Part shown: positions 8,656 through 16,492 of the stretch, piece after piece
Layout of the letters: every line of letters begins with the position of its first letter
How positions within the stretch are numbered: the first letter of the stretch is position 1
DNA from: PALSA-1355 sp031400775
Lineage (GTDB): Bacteria; Planctomycetota; Planctomycetia; Pirellulales; PALSA-1355
Direction: 5' to 3'
Assembly: GCA_031400775.1 (NCBI GenBank)
Contig: JANNQN010000177.1
Location: 1-35,393 of the forward strand
DNA length: 35,393 bases
Made by a program: the position numbers and the translations under genes
The notes under the pieces: generated by a model
What the model was told of the DNA's origin: nothing
The model's database searches: none
What the model saw: the letters and a program-made list of their open reading frames with translations, nothing else

Positions 8656-8775
8656 CGCCCGACGATCGTATTCGTCCAGGGGGTACGTCAACACGCAAGA
8701 AGCTGTGAAGTTCGCGGGCTTAATCAAATCCCGTTCGGGTCACTTTCTTCTTCGCCCTGCACTCGGGTGAGGGCC

Positions 8776-8781
8776 TATAAT
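8776..8781 (+). promoter_or_regulatory. Consensus -10 box upstream of yidD
   Basis: A perfect TATAAT lies 68 bases before the yidD start, in the 194-base gap after the DUF1559 gene. No good -35 box is seen at 16-18 bases. It suggests that yidD has its own promoter here. Confidence 0.35.
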
Positions 8782-8849
8782 TGGGTACCGGCGAACCTTC
8801 GCCTGTTGTATCCTGGCCATCCGACGTAGCACTTTGTCGATCGTCCGTC

Positions 8850-9089
8850 ATGCCGTTTCTGTGGTCCGCCATCCGTGGATTGCCCGCCTGGCTGCTCGTC
8901 GGCACGGTGCGGCTCTATCAGATTCTGTTGAGCCCCTGGTTGGGTCGCAACTGCCGCTATCATCCGACTTGCAGCACGTACATGATCGAGGCGGTGGGCA
9001 AGTATGGCGTGTTGCGCGGCGGTTGGCGGGGTATCTGCCGTATCGCACGCTGTCATCCTCTGCATGCAGGCGGATACGACCCGCCGTAA
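8850..9089 (+). CDS. yidD: Membrane protein insertion efficiency factor YidD
   Basis: A 79-residue protein with the full YidD signature: RLYQILLSPWLGRNCRYHPT followed by CSTYMIEAVGKYG, GGW.GICRI.RCHP and GGYDP. YidD is a small membrane-associated protein that helps the YidC insertase place proteins in the inner membrane. The start at 8850 is chosen because the family begins just before the first amphipathic helix; the in-frame start at 8781 adds a non-family extension. It lies downstream of rnpA as in many bacteria, but separated by an unrelated gene. yidC itself is not in the window. Confidence 0.93.
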   Translation: MPFLWSAIRGLPAWLLVGTVRLYQILLSPWLGRNCRYHPTCSTYMIEAVGKYGVLRGGWRGICRIARCHPLHAGGYDPP

Positions 9090-9163
9090 TCGCTCCGCAT
9101 ACGCGAAAATAGGGGCAACCCAGCTTCACAATTGGGCAGGGCCCGGGTGACGCATAAACGCTC

Positions 9164-9192
9164 TTGACGCCCCAGGGAGAGCGAACTATTGT
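9164..9192 (+). promoter_or_regulatory. Candidate promoter for the FlgI/HEAT gene
   Basis: TTGACG (9164-9169) and TATTGT (9187-9192) are spaced by exactly 17 bases. This predicts a leader of about 120 bases that would include the foldable element at 9217-9247. Confidence 0.45.
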
Positions 9193-9216
9193 TCCGCCCT
9201 CGTCAAAAGCTTTTCG

Positions 9217-9247
9217 GAGAAACTCGTTCGTAAGTTTCTCGCGAACG
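9217..9247 (+). other. Leader RNA element: hairpin with competing pairing
   Basis: GAGAAACT (9217-9224) pairs perfectly with AGTTTCTC (9233-9240) around an 8-base loop. The loop segment CGTTCG (9225-9230) is also perfectly complementary to CGAACG just after the stem (9242-9247). The two pairings form either a very compact pseudoknot or two mutually exclusive hairpins. It lies between the candidate promoter and the start of the FlgI/HEAT gene. Confidence 0.35.
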
Positions 9248-9318
9248 GCACTTCGGGCATCGTCGCACGGAAGTACGAGTGGGCCCGACGTCGCCGGTAT
9301 GAACTAACGGAGCAAGGC

Positions 9319-11031
9319 ATGAAGCCCTGCCACGCGTGGCTGATTTGCAGTTTGCTGGCCTTCGGCGGTTGCGCTGCGCCCGCCTTGCGCTCGCAAAGTC
9401 CTGAGCAATTCTCCGGCGTGCTCGAATCCAAGGCCCGGCTGATTGGCGAAGTCGCCCGGCCGTTCGGCCACATGCACGTGCAAGTCGAATCCGTGGCCAT
9501 GACGACCGGCCTGGACGGCACGGGCGGAGATCCCGCCCCCTCGCCGCAGCGCACGGCGCTCTTGCACGAGTTGCAAACAATCGGCGTGCAGAATCCCAAT
9601 CAATTACTGGCCTCTCCCTCGACCTCGCTGGTGCTGGTGCGCGGTTTTCTGCCGCCGGGCGTGCAAAAGGGTGATAAGTTCGACCTGGAAGTTCAAACCC
9701 CGTCTCGCAGCGATACCACGAGCTTGCGCGGCGGCTGGCTGATGGAAACCCGCATGACCGAAATGGCCGTCTTGGGCGGCCAGATCCACGAAGGCCACCC
9801 CTGGGCCACCGGCGAAGGCGCGGTGCTGGTGGATCCCTCGGCCAACGGCGAAAAGGACCGTGCCCTGCTGGTGCGCGGACGCGTGTTGGGCGGCGGCACG
9901 GCTCTCAAGTCTCGCGACATGGGATTGTTCATCGCGCCCGAGGACAAATCGATCCGACTGGCCGCACAAATCGGCCAGGCGGTCAATCGCCGCTTCCACA
10001 CCTTTTCCAAAGGCATCAAGCAAGGCGTCGCCAACCCGCGCACCGACGAGCGAATCGATCTGAAGGTCCACCCGCGCTACAAAGACAACATCGTGCGGTA
10101 CATTCGCGTGGTGCGTTCGATCCCGCTCAAGGAGAGCGCCTCGGAACAGGCCTTGCGGGTTGGCCTGCTCGAACGCCAACTGTTCGACCCGATCACGGCA
10201 TCCACGGCCGCTCTGCGGCTGGAAGCCATCGGCCAGGACTCTGTCGGAGCACTGGTCAAGGGCGTGGCCAGCAGCGACGCCGAGTCCCGTTTCTATGCGG
10301 CCGAGGCCTTGGCTTATCTGGATGACAGCCAGGCGGCGGCTCCGCTGGCCCGAGCGGCCCGCGAGGAGCCCGCGTTTCGCGCGTATGCCCTGGCGGCTTT
10401 GAGCTCGATGGACGACATGGCCGCACATGACGAGCTGATGAACTTGTTGGATGTGCCCAGCTCCGAAACCCGCTATGGCGCGTTCCGCGCTTTGTGGGCC
10501 ATGAACGCCAACGATCCGCTCATTCGCGGTGAAAACCTGGGCGGTCAGTTCGGCTATCACACGTTGAATACTACCGGCCCGCCGATGATCCACGTCACGC
10601 GCAGCTTCCGCCCCGAAGTCGTGGTGTTTGGCCACGAACAGCGGCTCGAAGCGCCGTTCGTCCTGGAAGCCGGCAAATCGATTTTGATCAAAGCCACCGG
10701 CGGCGATAAAGTCACGGTCAGCAAGTTCGTGGTCGGCCAGCCTGATCAGAAGCGGACCGTGACGACCAAGGTCGACGAGATTGTCCGCGCCATCGCCGAA
10801 TTGGGCGGCACGTATCCCGACGTGGTGCAGGCCCTGCAGCAAGCCAAGACTTGCCACGCGCTGGCCAGCCGCTTCGAGGTCGACGCACTGCCCGACGGCG
10901 ACCGTCCGTATCGTCAACGCGAAGAAGTCGCGGCCGATGGCATCGATCCGGGCAAGTCGGAGGAACGAATCACGGTGGCCAATCCGCTACCCGACTTGTT
11001 TTCCTCGAAGAAACGCAAGGCCATTCGCTAG
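9319..11031 (+). CDS. FlgI-like (flagellar P-ring) domain fused to HEAT repeats
   Basis: A 570-residue envelope protein. The start has GGAG with 6-base spacing. An N-terminal export segment ends in FGGC at residue 18, a loose lipobox. Residues about 45-270 match the flagellar P-ring protein FlgI: a TTGLDGTGG motif, VLVRGFLPPGVQKGDKFDLE, SLRGGWL and a GEGAVLV block. Residues about 285-395 are alpha-helical HEAT-type repeats (ESRFYAAEALAYLDD and similar). The last 170 residues are unassigned. P-ring proteins normally form the periplasmic bushing of the flagellar rod, yet no other flagellar gene is nearby and HEAT repeats are not part of normal FlgI. It is more likely a ring-forming or scaffold lipoprotein reusing the fold. 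smc lies 156 bases downstream. Confidence 0.75.
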   Translation: MKPCHAWLICSLLAFGGCAAPALRSQSPEQFSGVLESKARLIGEVARPFGHMHVQVESVAMTTGLDGTGGDPAPSPQRTALLHELQTIGVQNPNQLLASPSTSLVLVRGFLPPGVQKGDKFDLEVQTPSRSDTTSLRGGWLMETRMTEMAVLGGQIHEGHPWATGEGAVLVDPSANGEKDRALLVRGRVLGGGTALKSRDMGLFIAPEDKSIRLAAQIGQAVNRRFHTFSKGIKQGVANPRTDERIDLKVHPRYKDNIVRYIRVVRSIPLKESASEQALRVGLLERQLFDPITASTAALRLEAIGQDSVGALVKGVASSDAESRFYAAEALAYLDDSQAAAPLARAAREEPAFRAYALAALSSMDDMAAHDELMNLLDVPSSETRYGAFRALWAMNANDPLIRGENLGGQFGYHTLNTTGPPMIHVTRSFRPEVVVFGHEQRLEAPFVLEAGKSILIKATGGDKVTVSKFVVGQPDQKRTVTTKVDEIVRAIAELGGTYPDVVQALQQAKTCHALASRFEVDALPDGDRPYRQREEVAADGIDPGKSEERITVANPLPDLFSSKKRKAIR

Positions 11032-11104
11032 CAGCGCAACCGCTCGGACGCCCATTTCCGTGCGACAAACCAGGAAAAAAGGGCCAGCCCAGAAAGCAGT
11101 TCCT

Positions 11105-11113
11105 TGCTAAAAT
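11105..11113 (+). promoter_or_regulatory. Extended -10 element upstream of smc
   Basis: TGCTAAAAT fits an extended -10 (TGnTATAAT) with one mismatch and lies 74 bases before the smc start. No clear -35 is seen, which extended -10 promoters can tolerate. Confidence 0.35.
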
Positions 11114-11187
11114 GGAGCGTCTGTCGGCCGCCCCGCAACTACGCCAGGCGGCAGTGAATCTCCACTTTTGCTGAACTTGTCTCGCCC

Positions 11188-14100
11188 ATGCTCAAGGCGC
11201 TGGAACTTGTCGGCTTCAAGAGCTTTGCCGACAAAACTCGGCTCGAGTTCCCCCGCGGCATCACCGTGGTGGTCGGGCCCAACGGCTCGGGCAAATCGAA
11301 CATCGTCGACGCCATCAAATGGGTCCTGGGCGAGCAGAGCGTCAAGAGCCTGCGCGGCAAGGAGATGGCCGACGTCATCTTCAACGGCTCGGCCACTCGC
11401 CGGCCGCTCAACGCCGCGGAAACCACGCTCACGTTCGACAACTCCCAGCGAGTGCTGGCCGTCGATACGCCCGAGGTACACGTCACGCGGCGCGTCTATC
11501 GCAGCGGCGAGGGCGAGTATCTCATCAACCGCCAGCCCTGCCGGCTGCGCGACATTCGCGAACTTTTTGCCGGCACGGGCGTGGCCACTGAAGCCTACAG
11601 CGTGATCGAGCAAGGCAAGGTCGACGTGCTGTTGCAATCGTCGCCGCGCGAACGCCGCTTGATCTTCGAGGAAGCCGCGGGAATCAGCCGCTTCAAAGCC
11701 AAAAAGATCGAAGCTCTGCGGCGGTTGGAGCGTGTGGAGCAGAACTTGCTGCGGCTCTCGGATATCGTCGACGAGGTCGAAAGCCGGCTGCGGGCGGTGC
11801 GGCTGCAAGCCGGCAAGGCGCGCCGCTACAAGGAATATTCCGATCGCCTGCAAGCTCTGCGGACCCAGATCGGTTTGGCCGACTGGCGCGCCCTGTCGTC
11901 GCAACTGAGCGAGGCGGAAGCCGAGCTGGCCTCGCTTCAGGCGGAGATCGCCTCGCACCTCGCGCAGGCCGAATCGCATGAAGCCCAGGCCGTCGCCTTG
12001 GACGGCCAGATCGTCGCCGCCGACGCCGCCACGCGAGCCAGCGAAGGCCGCATCGCCCAGAATCGCGAGCGGATCGCGGCTCATGAATCGGCCATCGAGC
12101 ACCAGCGCCGCCATTGCCACGACTTGGAAGAGGAAATCGCACGGTATCGCCGGCAGTTGACGTCGATGGGCATGCGGGCCGGCGACGTCGTTCAGCAACT
12201 GCGCGATATTGTCGCCAATCTGGCCGCGGCCGAACTGCAACACCGCGAAGTTGCCCGAAGGCTGGCCGAAGAAGAGCGCGGCCTGACCCGTCTGACCGCG
12301 CAAGTCGACGAATTGCGAGCCGAAACCGAACAATGGCGCACCGCGCATTTGGATCAACTGCGCGGCATCGCGGCCCTGGAGAGCCAGATCGGTTCCTTGG
12401 AATCGAAGGTAGCGACCACGCGGACGGCGCAGGAGCGCGGCGTCAAACGACTGGCCGAACTAATTGCGACGCGCGACGCGCTGGCTATCGAGGTCGAACG
12501 ATTGCGAGCCAGCAGCGACGCTCTGGCGGTCGATTGTCAGCAGCGGCAAACCGAGGTCGATCAGGCGCAGGCGCAACTGGCCGCCAGCCGTCGCGATGCC
12601 TCCGTCGCCCGCGACCGCCTGGGACAATTGCGACAGCGACACAGCGGCGCCAGCGAACGGGCCGCGGTGCTCGAGGAACTGGAAAAGCGACTGGAAGGGC
12701 TGAGCGCGGGCGTCAAGCAAGTGCTCACGCAAGCTCAGGGCTCGGCGAAGGGACCTTTTGGCCAGATTCGCGGCCTGGTCGCCGACTTGTTGCACGTGAA
12801 TTTCGAGACCGCGCCCTTGGTCGAGATCGCCCTGGGTGAAATGGCCCAATGCCTGGTCGTGGCCGGCGGACGCGATTGGGCCAATCAACTGCACGATTCC
12901 GTTTCGCTGGCTGGCCGGGTAGGATTCATCCGTCTCGATACACCCGCCGCGAAGACGCATCTCGACGCCCTGGACCTGCACGGCGAGAAGGGAGTTCTGG
13001 GCCGGGCCGACGAGTTCGTCGATACCGCTCCCGAATTCGCCGTGCTGGCCAAGCGGCTGTTGGGAAAAACCTGGATCGTCGAAAGCCTGGCGCACGCCCT
13101 GGCACTCTCCGAAACCGTGGGTCGCGGGGTGAGCTTCGTGACGCGCGCAGGGGAACTCGTGGCGGCCGATGCCACGCTGTACCTCGGACCGCGCCATACC
13201 TCGACGGGGCTGATCTCCCGCCGCAGCGAGCTGCGAATCTTGCGGCAACAAATCGCCGAGATGGCCGCCGAGATCGAGCGCCACGCCGCCGTGTGCGCGC
13301 AGCTCGAACAACAAATTGTCGCCCAGGAGCGGCAGGTTCATTCGCTGTCGGCCGAATCGCGCCAACTGCACGAGCGCCATCAGCAGGAGCGCATGCGGCG
13401 AACGACGAGCGAAGAACGCCAGTCGCAACTGCGCGATTTGTGCGAGAATGTGGCCGCAGAACTTTCCGCGACGACGACGGAACACAATCGCGCCGGTGCA
13501 ACGCTCGCCGAGTCGAAGCTGCGGCTGGCGAAAATCGAGAACGCCCAGCAGGAGCTGGAAGCCCGCCTGAGCGAGGGCGCTCAGCGCGCCAAAGATCTGG
13601 AGCAAGTCCGGCAGCGGACCGGCCGCGAGGCCGCCGCCACGAAAATCGACGTCGTCAAGAGCGAGCAATGGCTGTCGCATTTGAAATCGCAACAGAGCCA
13701 ACTCGAACGCGACCAGCAGGAGCGCGGCCGCACGCTGGCCGATAGCCGTTCGCAATTGGCGATCAGCAGCGAGCGACTGCAACAGGCGGAGCGCGAAATC
13801 CTGGCCGCCGAATCCGAAGTGGCCGAGCTTTACCTGCGCAAAGAACAGGTCGCCGCCGAGGCCGTGCGCCACGTCAGCCAGCGCGACATTTGGCGCGAGA
13901 CCAAGACTCAACTCGGCGCCGACGCCCAGCGAGCCCGGGCACGAATCCGCAAGCTGGAATCCCGTTTGCACGCCCGGCAATTGACGGCCAGCGAAGTGCG
14001 GCACGAGCGGACCGCCCTGGCCGACCGCCTGCGTGAGGATTATGGCATCGAGCTGGCCGAGCTGGAGCAAGAACCCTCGGCTGAGGAACTGCAGGAAAGA

Positions 14101-14823
14101 ACCACGGCCGAGAGCGAGATCGCCGACTTGCGGGCCAAGCTCAACAGCATCGGCGGCGTGAACCTCGACGCGCTAGCAGAGTTGGATGAGCTCGAGGTTC
14201 GCTACAACACCCTGTCGGCACAGCACGCCGATCTGTCGTCGGCCAAGGCATCGCTGGAATCGATCATCGGCAAGATCAACGCCGACAGCCGGCGTCTGTT
14301 CGCCGAAACCCTGGAGGTCGTGCGCGGGCATTTCCAGTCGCTGTTTCGCAAGCTCTTCGGCGGCGGACAGGCCGACATCGTGCTCGACGAGGGGGTCGAT
14401 ATCCTGGACAGCGGCATCGAGATCGTGGCCCGACCGCCGGGCAAGGAGCCGCGCAATATCTCGCTGTTGAGCGGCGGCGAAAAAACGTTGACCTGCGTCG
14501 CCATGCTGCTGGCCATCTTCCGCAGCCGGCCCAGTCCGTTCTGCGTGCTCGACGAAGTCGACGCGGCCTTGGACGAGGCCAATATCGAGCGATTCATCGG
14601 CGTGCTGCAAGAGTTTTTGGCCTGGACGCAGTTCATCGTCGTCACGCACTCCAAAAAAACCATGACCTGCGCCAGCACGCTCTATGGCGTGACGATGGAA
14701 GAGTCGGGCGTGTCGAAGCGGGTTTCGGTGCGCTTCGACGACGTCAGCGAGGACGGCGAGATTCTCAACGTGCGCGAGAGCGACGCTCCGCCCGAGAGTG
14801 GCGACGAGACCCAGGCGGCGTAA
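11188..14823 (+). CDS. smc: Chromosome segregation ATPase SMC
   Basis: A 1211-residue structural-maintenance-of-chromosomes ATPase, which dimerises and, with ScpA/ScpB, extrudes and organises DNA loops. The order is canonical: N-terminal head with Walker A GPNGSGKS at 30-37; first coiled coil (about 170-505, rich in Glu, Ala, Gln, Arg); hinge (about 520-680); second coiled coil (about 690-1030); and the C-terminal head with the ABC signature LLSGGEK at 1093-1099 and Walker B VLDEVD at about 1120-1125. The ORF is intact and of usual length. scpA and scpB are not in the window. The gene ends 24 bases before the convergent M50 protease gene. Confidence 0.97.
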   Translation: MLKALELVGFKSFADKTRLEFPRGITVVVGPNGSGKSNIVDAIKWVLGEQSVKSLRGKEMADVIFNGSATRRPLNAAETTLTFDNSQRVLAVDTPEVHVTRRVYRSGEGEYLINRQPCRLRDIRELFAGTGVATEAYSVIEQGKVDVLLQSSPRERRLIFEEAAGISRFKAKKIEALRRLERVEQNLLRLSDIVDEVESRLRAVRLQAGKARRYKEYSDRLQALRTQIGLADWRALSSQLSEAEAELASLQAEIASHLAQAESHEAQAVALDGQIVAADAATRASEGRIAQNRERIAAHESAIEHQRRHCHDLEEEIARYRRQLTSMGMRAGDVVQQLRDIVANLAAAELQHREVARRLAEEERGLTRLTAQVDELRAETEQWRTAHLDQLRGIAALESQIGSLESKVATTRTAQERGVKRLAELIATRDALAIEVERLRASSDALAVDCQQRQTEVDQAQAQLAASRRDASVARDRLGQLRQRHSGASERAAVLEELEKRLEGLSAGVKQVLTQAQGSAKGPFGQIRGLVADLLHVNFETAPLVEIALGEMAQCLVVAGGRDWANQLHDSVSLAGRVGFIRLDTPAAKTHLDALDLHGEKGVLGRADEFVDTAPEFAVLAKRLLGKTWIVESLAHALALSETVGRGVSFVTRAGELVAADATLYLGPRHTSTGLISRRSELRILRQQIAEMAAEIERHAAVCAQLEQQIVAQERQVHSLSAESRQLHERHQQERMRRTTSEERQSQLRDLCENVAAELSATTTEHNRAGATLAESKLRLAKIENAQQELEARLSEGAQRAKDLEQVRQRTGREAAATKIDVVKSEQWLSHLKSQQSQLERDQQERGRTLADSRSQLAISSERLQQAEREILAAESEVAELYLRKEQVAAEAVRHVSQRDIWRETKTQLGADAQRARARIRKLESRLHARQLTASEVRHERTALADRLREDYGIELAELEQEPSAEELQERTTAESEIADLRAKLNSIGGVNLDALAELDELEVRYNTLSAQHADLSSAKASLESIIGKINADSRRLFAETLEVVRGHFQSLFRKLFGGGQADIVLDEGVDILDSGIEIVARPPGKEPRNISLLSGGEKTLTCVAMLLAIFRSRPSPFCVLDEVDAALDEANIERFIGVLQEFLAWTQFIVVTHSKKTMTCASTLYGVTMEESGVSKRVSVRFDDVSEDGEILNVRESDAPPESGDETQAA

Positions 14824-14847
14824 GCACCTGGCCATCGGCGCTTCGGT

Positions 14848-15726
14848 TCAAAACCCGGCGAACGGCCGCGGGGTGAAGCCGATGATTACGAACGCCAGCG
14901 TAAGCCAGCCCAGGACGATGCGCGGCATGCCCAGTGGCACCTCGTCATTAGCCGTCGATGGGTGGGTGGGTCCCATGAACGCCAATAGCAACAGCATTAC
15001 CGTCCATTGGTAGCTGTGCATCAGGACCACTGCCGTCACGGCTCCGACCAACAGGGCCCAAGCGACGACATGTGCTTTGCGCCGCAAGATCGCGTACAGA
15101 ATATGGCCGCCGTCCAACTGCCCGATCGGCATCAGGTTGAGCGACGTAATCAACACGCCGACCCAGCCGGCATAGGCCAGCGGATGCAGCAGCACGTCTT
15201 GATGCGCCGGCAACACGCCGAAGAACTGCCGGACCAGGATCTTGAAGAGTAGTGGATCGCCGAGCATGCCGCTGGGCTGCTTGGGAACGACCGTCGACAG
15301 GCTAAGGCCCCAGACAGTAAAGATCAGCGCGGGCACCAGACCAGCCAAAGGGCCCGAGATTCCGATGTCGATCAAGGCTCGGCGATCGCCCATCTCGCCG
15401 CGCATGGCGATCACCGCCCCCATCGTGCCCAGCGGTGGCGCGGGAAGAGGAATAAAATACGGCAGGCTGGCTGGCACGTGGTAACGGCGAGCTTGGATAT
15501 AGTGGCCGAACTCGTGGCACACCAAGGTCAGCATCAAGGCGAACGAATAGACCGGTCCGCCGACGCTATAGGTCGTATAGCACGTCAAAAGAAACAAGAC
15601 CGCTGGCAGCACGGGAAACTTGCGGGGCGGCACTTCGTCGACCGTCAGCGGCACGATCTCGCTAGCCAGGTGGGTTTCGCTCGCAGGTTCCTGGTGCAAG
15701 TGCCGTTGGTCGGTGGGAAAACTCAT
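14848..15726 (-). CDS. M50 family intramembrane metalloprotease (site-2 protease)
   Basis: A 292-residue multi-pass membrane zinc protease. The zinc-binding HEFGH lies at 71-75 and the third ligand is in the NLMPIGQLDGGH motif (197-208, Asp 205), the two signatures of site-2 proteases. Several hydrophobic helices surround them. The long loop with PLPAPPLGTMGA resembles the subgroup related to plant EGY proteases. No PDZ domain is present, unlike RseP. The start ATG at 15726 has GGAG 5 bases upstream. The family cleaves transmembrane segments of regulators such as anti-sigma factors; the substrate here is unknown. It diverges from the hppA-like gene across a 766-base gap. Confidence 0.92.
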   Translation of the reverse strand: MSFPTDQRHLHQEPASETHLASEIVPLTVDEVPPRKFPVLPAVLFLLTCYTTYSVGGPVYSFALMLTLVCHEFGHYIQARRYHVPASLPYFIPLPAPPLGTMGAVIAMRGEMGDRRALIDIGISGPLAGLVPALIFTVWGLSLSTVVPKQPSGMLGDPLLFKILVRQFFGVLPAHQDVLLHPLAYAGWVGVLITSLNLMPIGQLDGGHILYAILRRKAHVVAWALLVGAVTAVVLMHSYQWTVMLLLLAFMGPTHPSTANDEVPLGMPRIVLGWLTLAFVIIGFTPRPFAGF

Positions 15727-15983
15727 TCAAGCTCCAAAGTGGACGGGGACTGCCAAACGCCTGAGATCTGTACGAACCGTCCGGCAAACCGGTTTTTCAT
15801 TGGAATTGTGGAATTGTAGATGCCAGTCTGATCGGAGCAACCGACACCGTCCTAATCCGCTGGCCGGCGAAGCACCTCGGACAATCCGCCGATCGCCGTA
15901 AACGAGGATTTTTTGGCAAATCGGCCTTGAAAAACGCAGGGCGGCGAGAAAAACACGCCGCTCGTCCACTCGCCGAGCTTCGG

Positions 15984-16012
15984 TTGACATGGTTGCTCAT
16001 GTCAATTACATT
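15984..16012 (+). promoter_or_regulatory. Promoter-like site overlapping a perfect palindrome
   Basis: TTGACA (15984-15989) is a perfect -35 box, spaced 17 bases from TACATT (16007-16012). The -35 and spacer form the perfect palindrome TTGACATG / CATGTCAA (15984-15991 and 15998-16005) around a 6-base centre, as expected for a dimeric repressor or activator. It points toward the hppA-like gene. Confidence 0.5.
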
Positions 16013-16039
16013 TTTCCACTTCTACGGTCCCCGTGGCGG

Positions 16040-16058
16040 CGGCCCCTGGCTGGGGCCG
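16040..16058 (+). repeat. GC-rich 7-bp hairpin in the pyrophosphatase leader
   Basis: CGGCCCC and GGGGCCG pair perfectly around a 5-base loop. It lies 28 bases after the candidate -10 box and is not followed by a T-run. Confidence 0.4.
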
Positions 16059-16077
16059 AATGCGGGGCGAGAAGGGT

Positions 16078-16127
16078 GTCGTAGGCACATGTGACCAGGA
16101 CGCCCGGAACGTTTCTGTGTCTACGAC
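16078..16127 (+). repeat. 12-bp stem with 26-base loop in the pyrophosphatase leader
   Basis: GTCGTAGGCACA (16078-16089) pairs with TGTGTCTACGAC (16116-16127); the one non-Watson-Crick position would be a G-U pair in RNA. This bias toward RNA-compatible pairing hints at a transcribed structure. Confidence 0.4.
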
Positions 16128-16492
16128 TACCGATTTCTCCGTTGAGGACTCCACCGTCCGCTGAGTTTTTCGCTCACGTTTTTTGAGCCGGCCGGCCCGT
16201 TTTCGAAGGGGTCATGAGCCGTTCATCGCGAGCGTGACAGCGACGGTTAAGGCGGCTGTTGATGCACGATTGTTGTCTCTCGCGAAAAGCGCGAACTGAC
16301 GCTGTTGGCCCCTTGGCCGACGGGTACCGCATCGCGCCCAAACGCCCGGCCAAGCGCTCGGAACATCCCGCCCACATCGCGTTTTGCTCCGTCCCCATCG
16401 CCCTTTGCCCAGGCTAAGAGCTGATCCGCGATGGCGATAACCGCACACTCGTAAAACACCCAAACGTCTAACACAGTATTTGGAGACCTGCC

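Larger units (their letters stand above)
15727..16492. other. Long divergent intergenic region upstream of the pyrophosphatase gene
   Basis: These 766 bases lie between the divergent M50 protease and pyrophosphatase genes. Open frames are short and show no domain. The region holds a promoter-like palindrome (15984-16012) and two strong stems (16040-16058, 16078-16127), and ends with GGAG at 16482-16485, 7 bases before the GTG start. If transcription begins just after the palindrome, the pyrophosphatase mRNA would have a leader of about 470 bases. Confidence 0.6.

Noticed and set aside
9604..10917. A 437-codon open frame on the minus strand
   Set aside because: It is antisense to the FlgI/HEAT gene, has no domain and a repetitive Arg/Gln/His-rich composition typical of high-GC shadow frames.
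12460..14070. A 536-codon open frame on the minus strand
   Set aside because: It lies antisense to the coiled-coil part of smc; its Leu/Gln-rich pattern mirrors the coiled coil and no family is recognisable.
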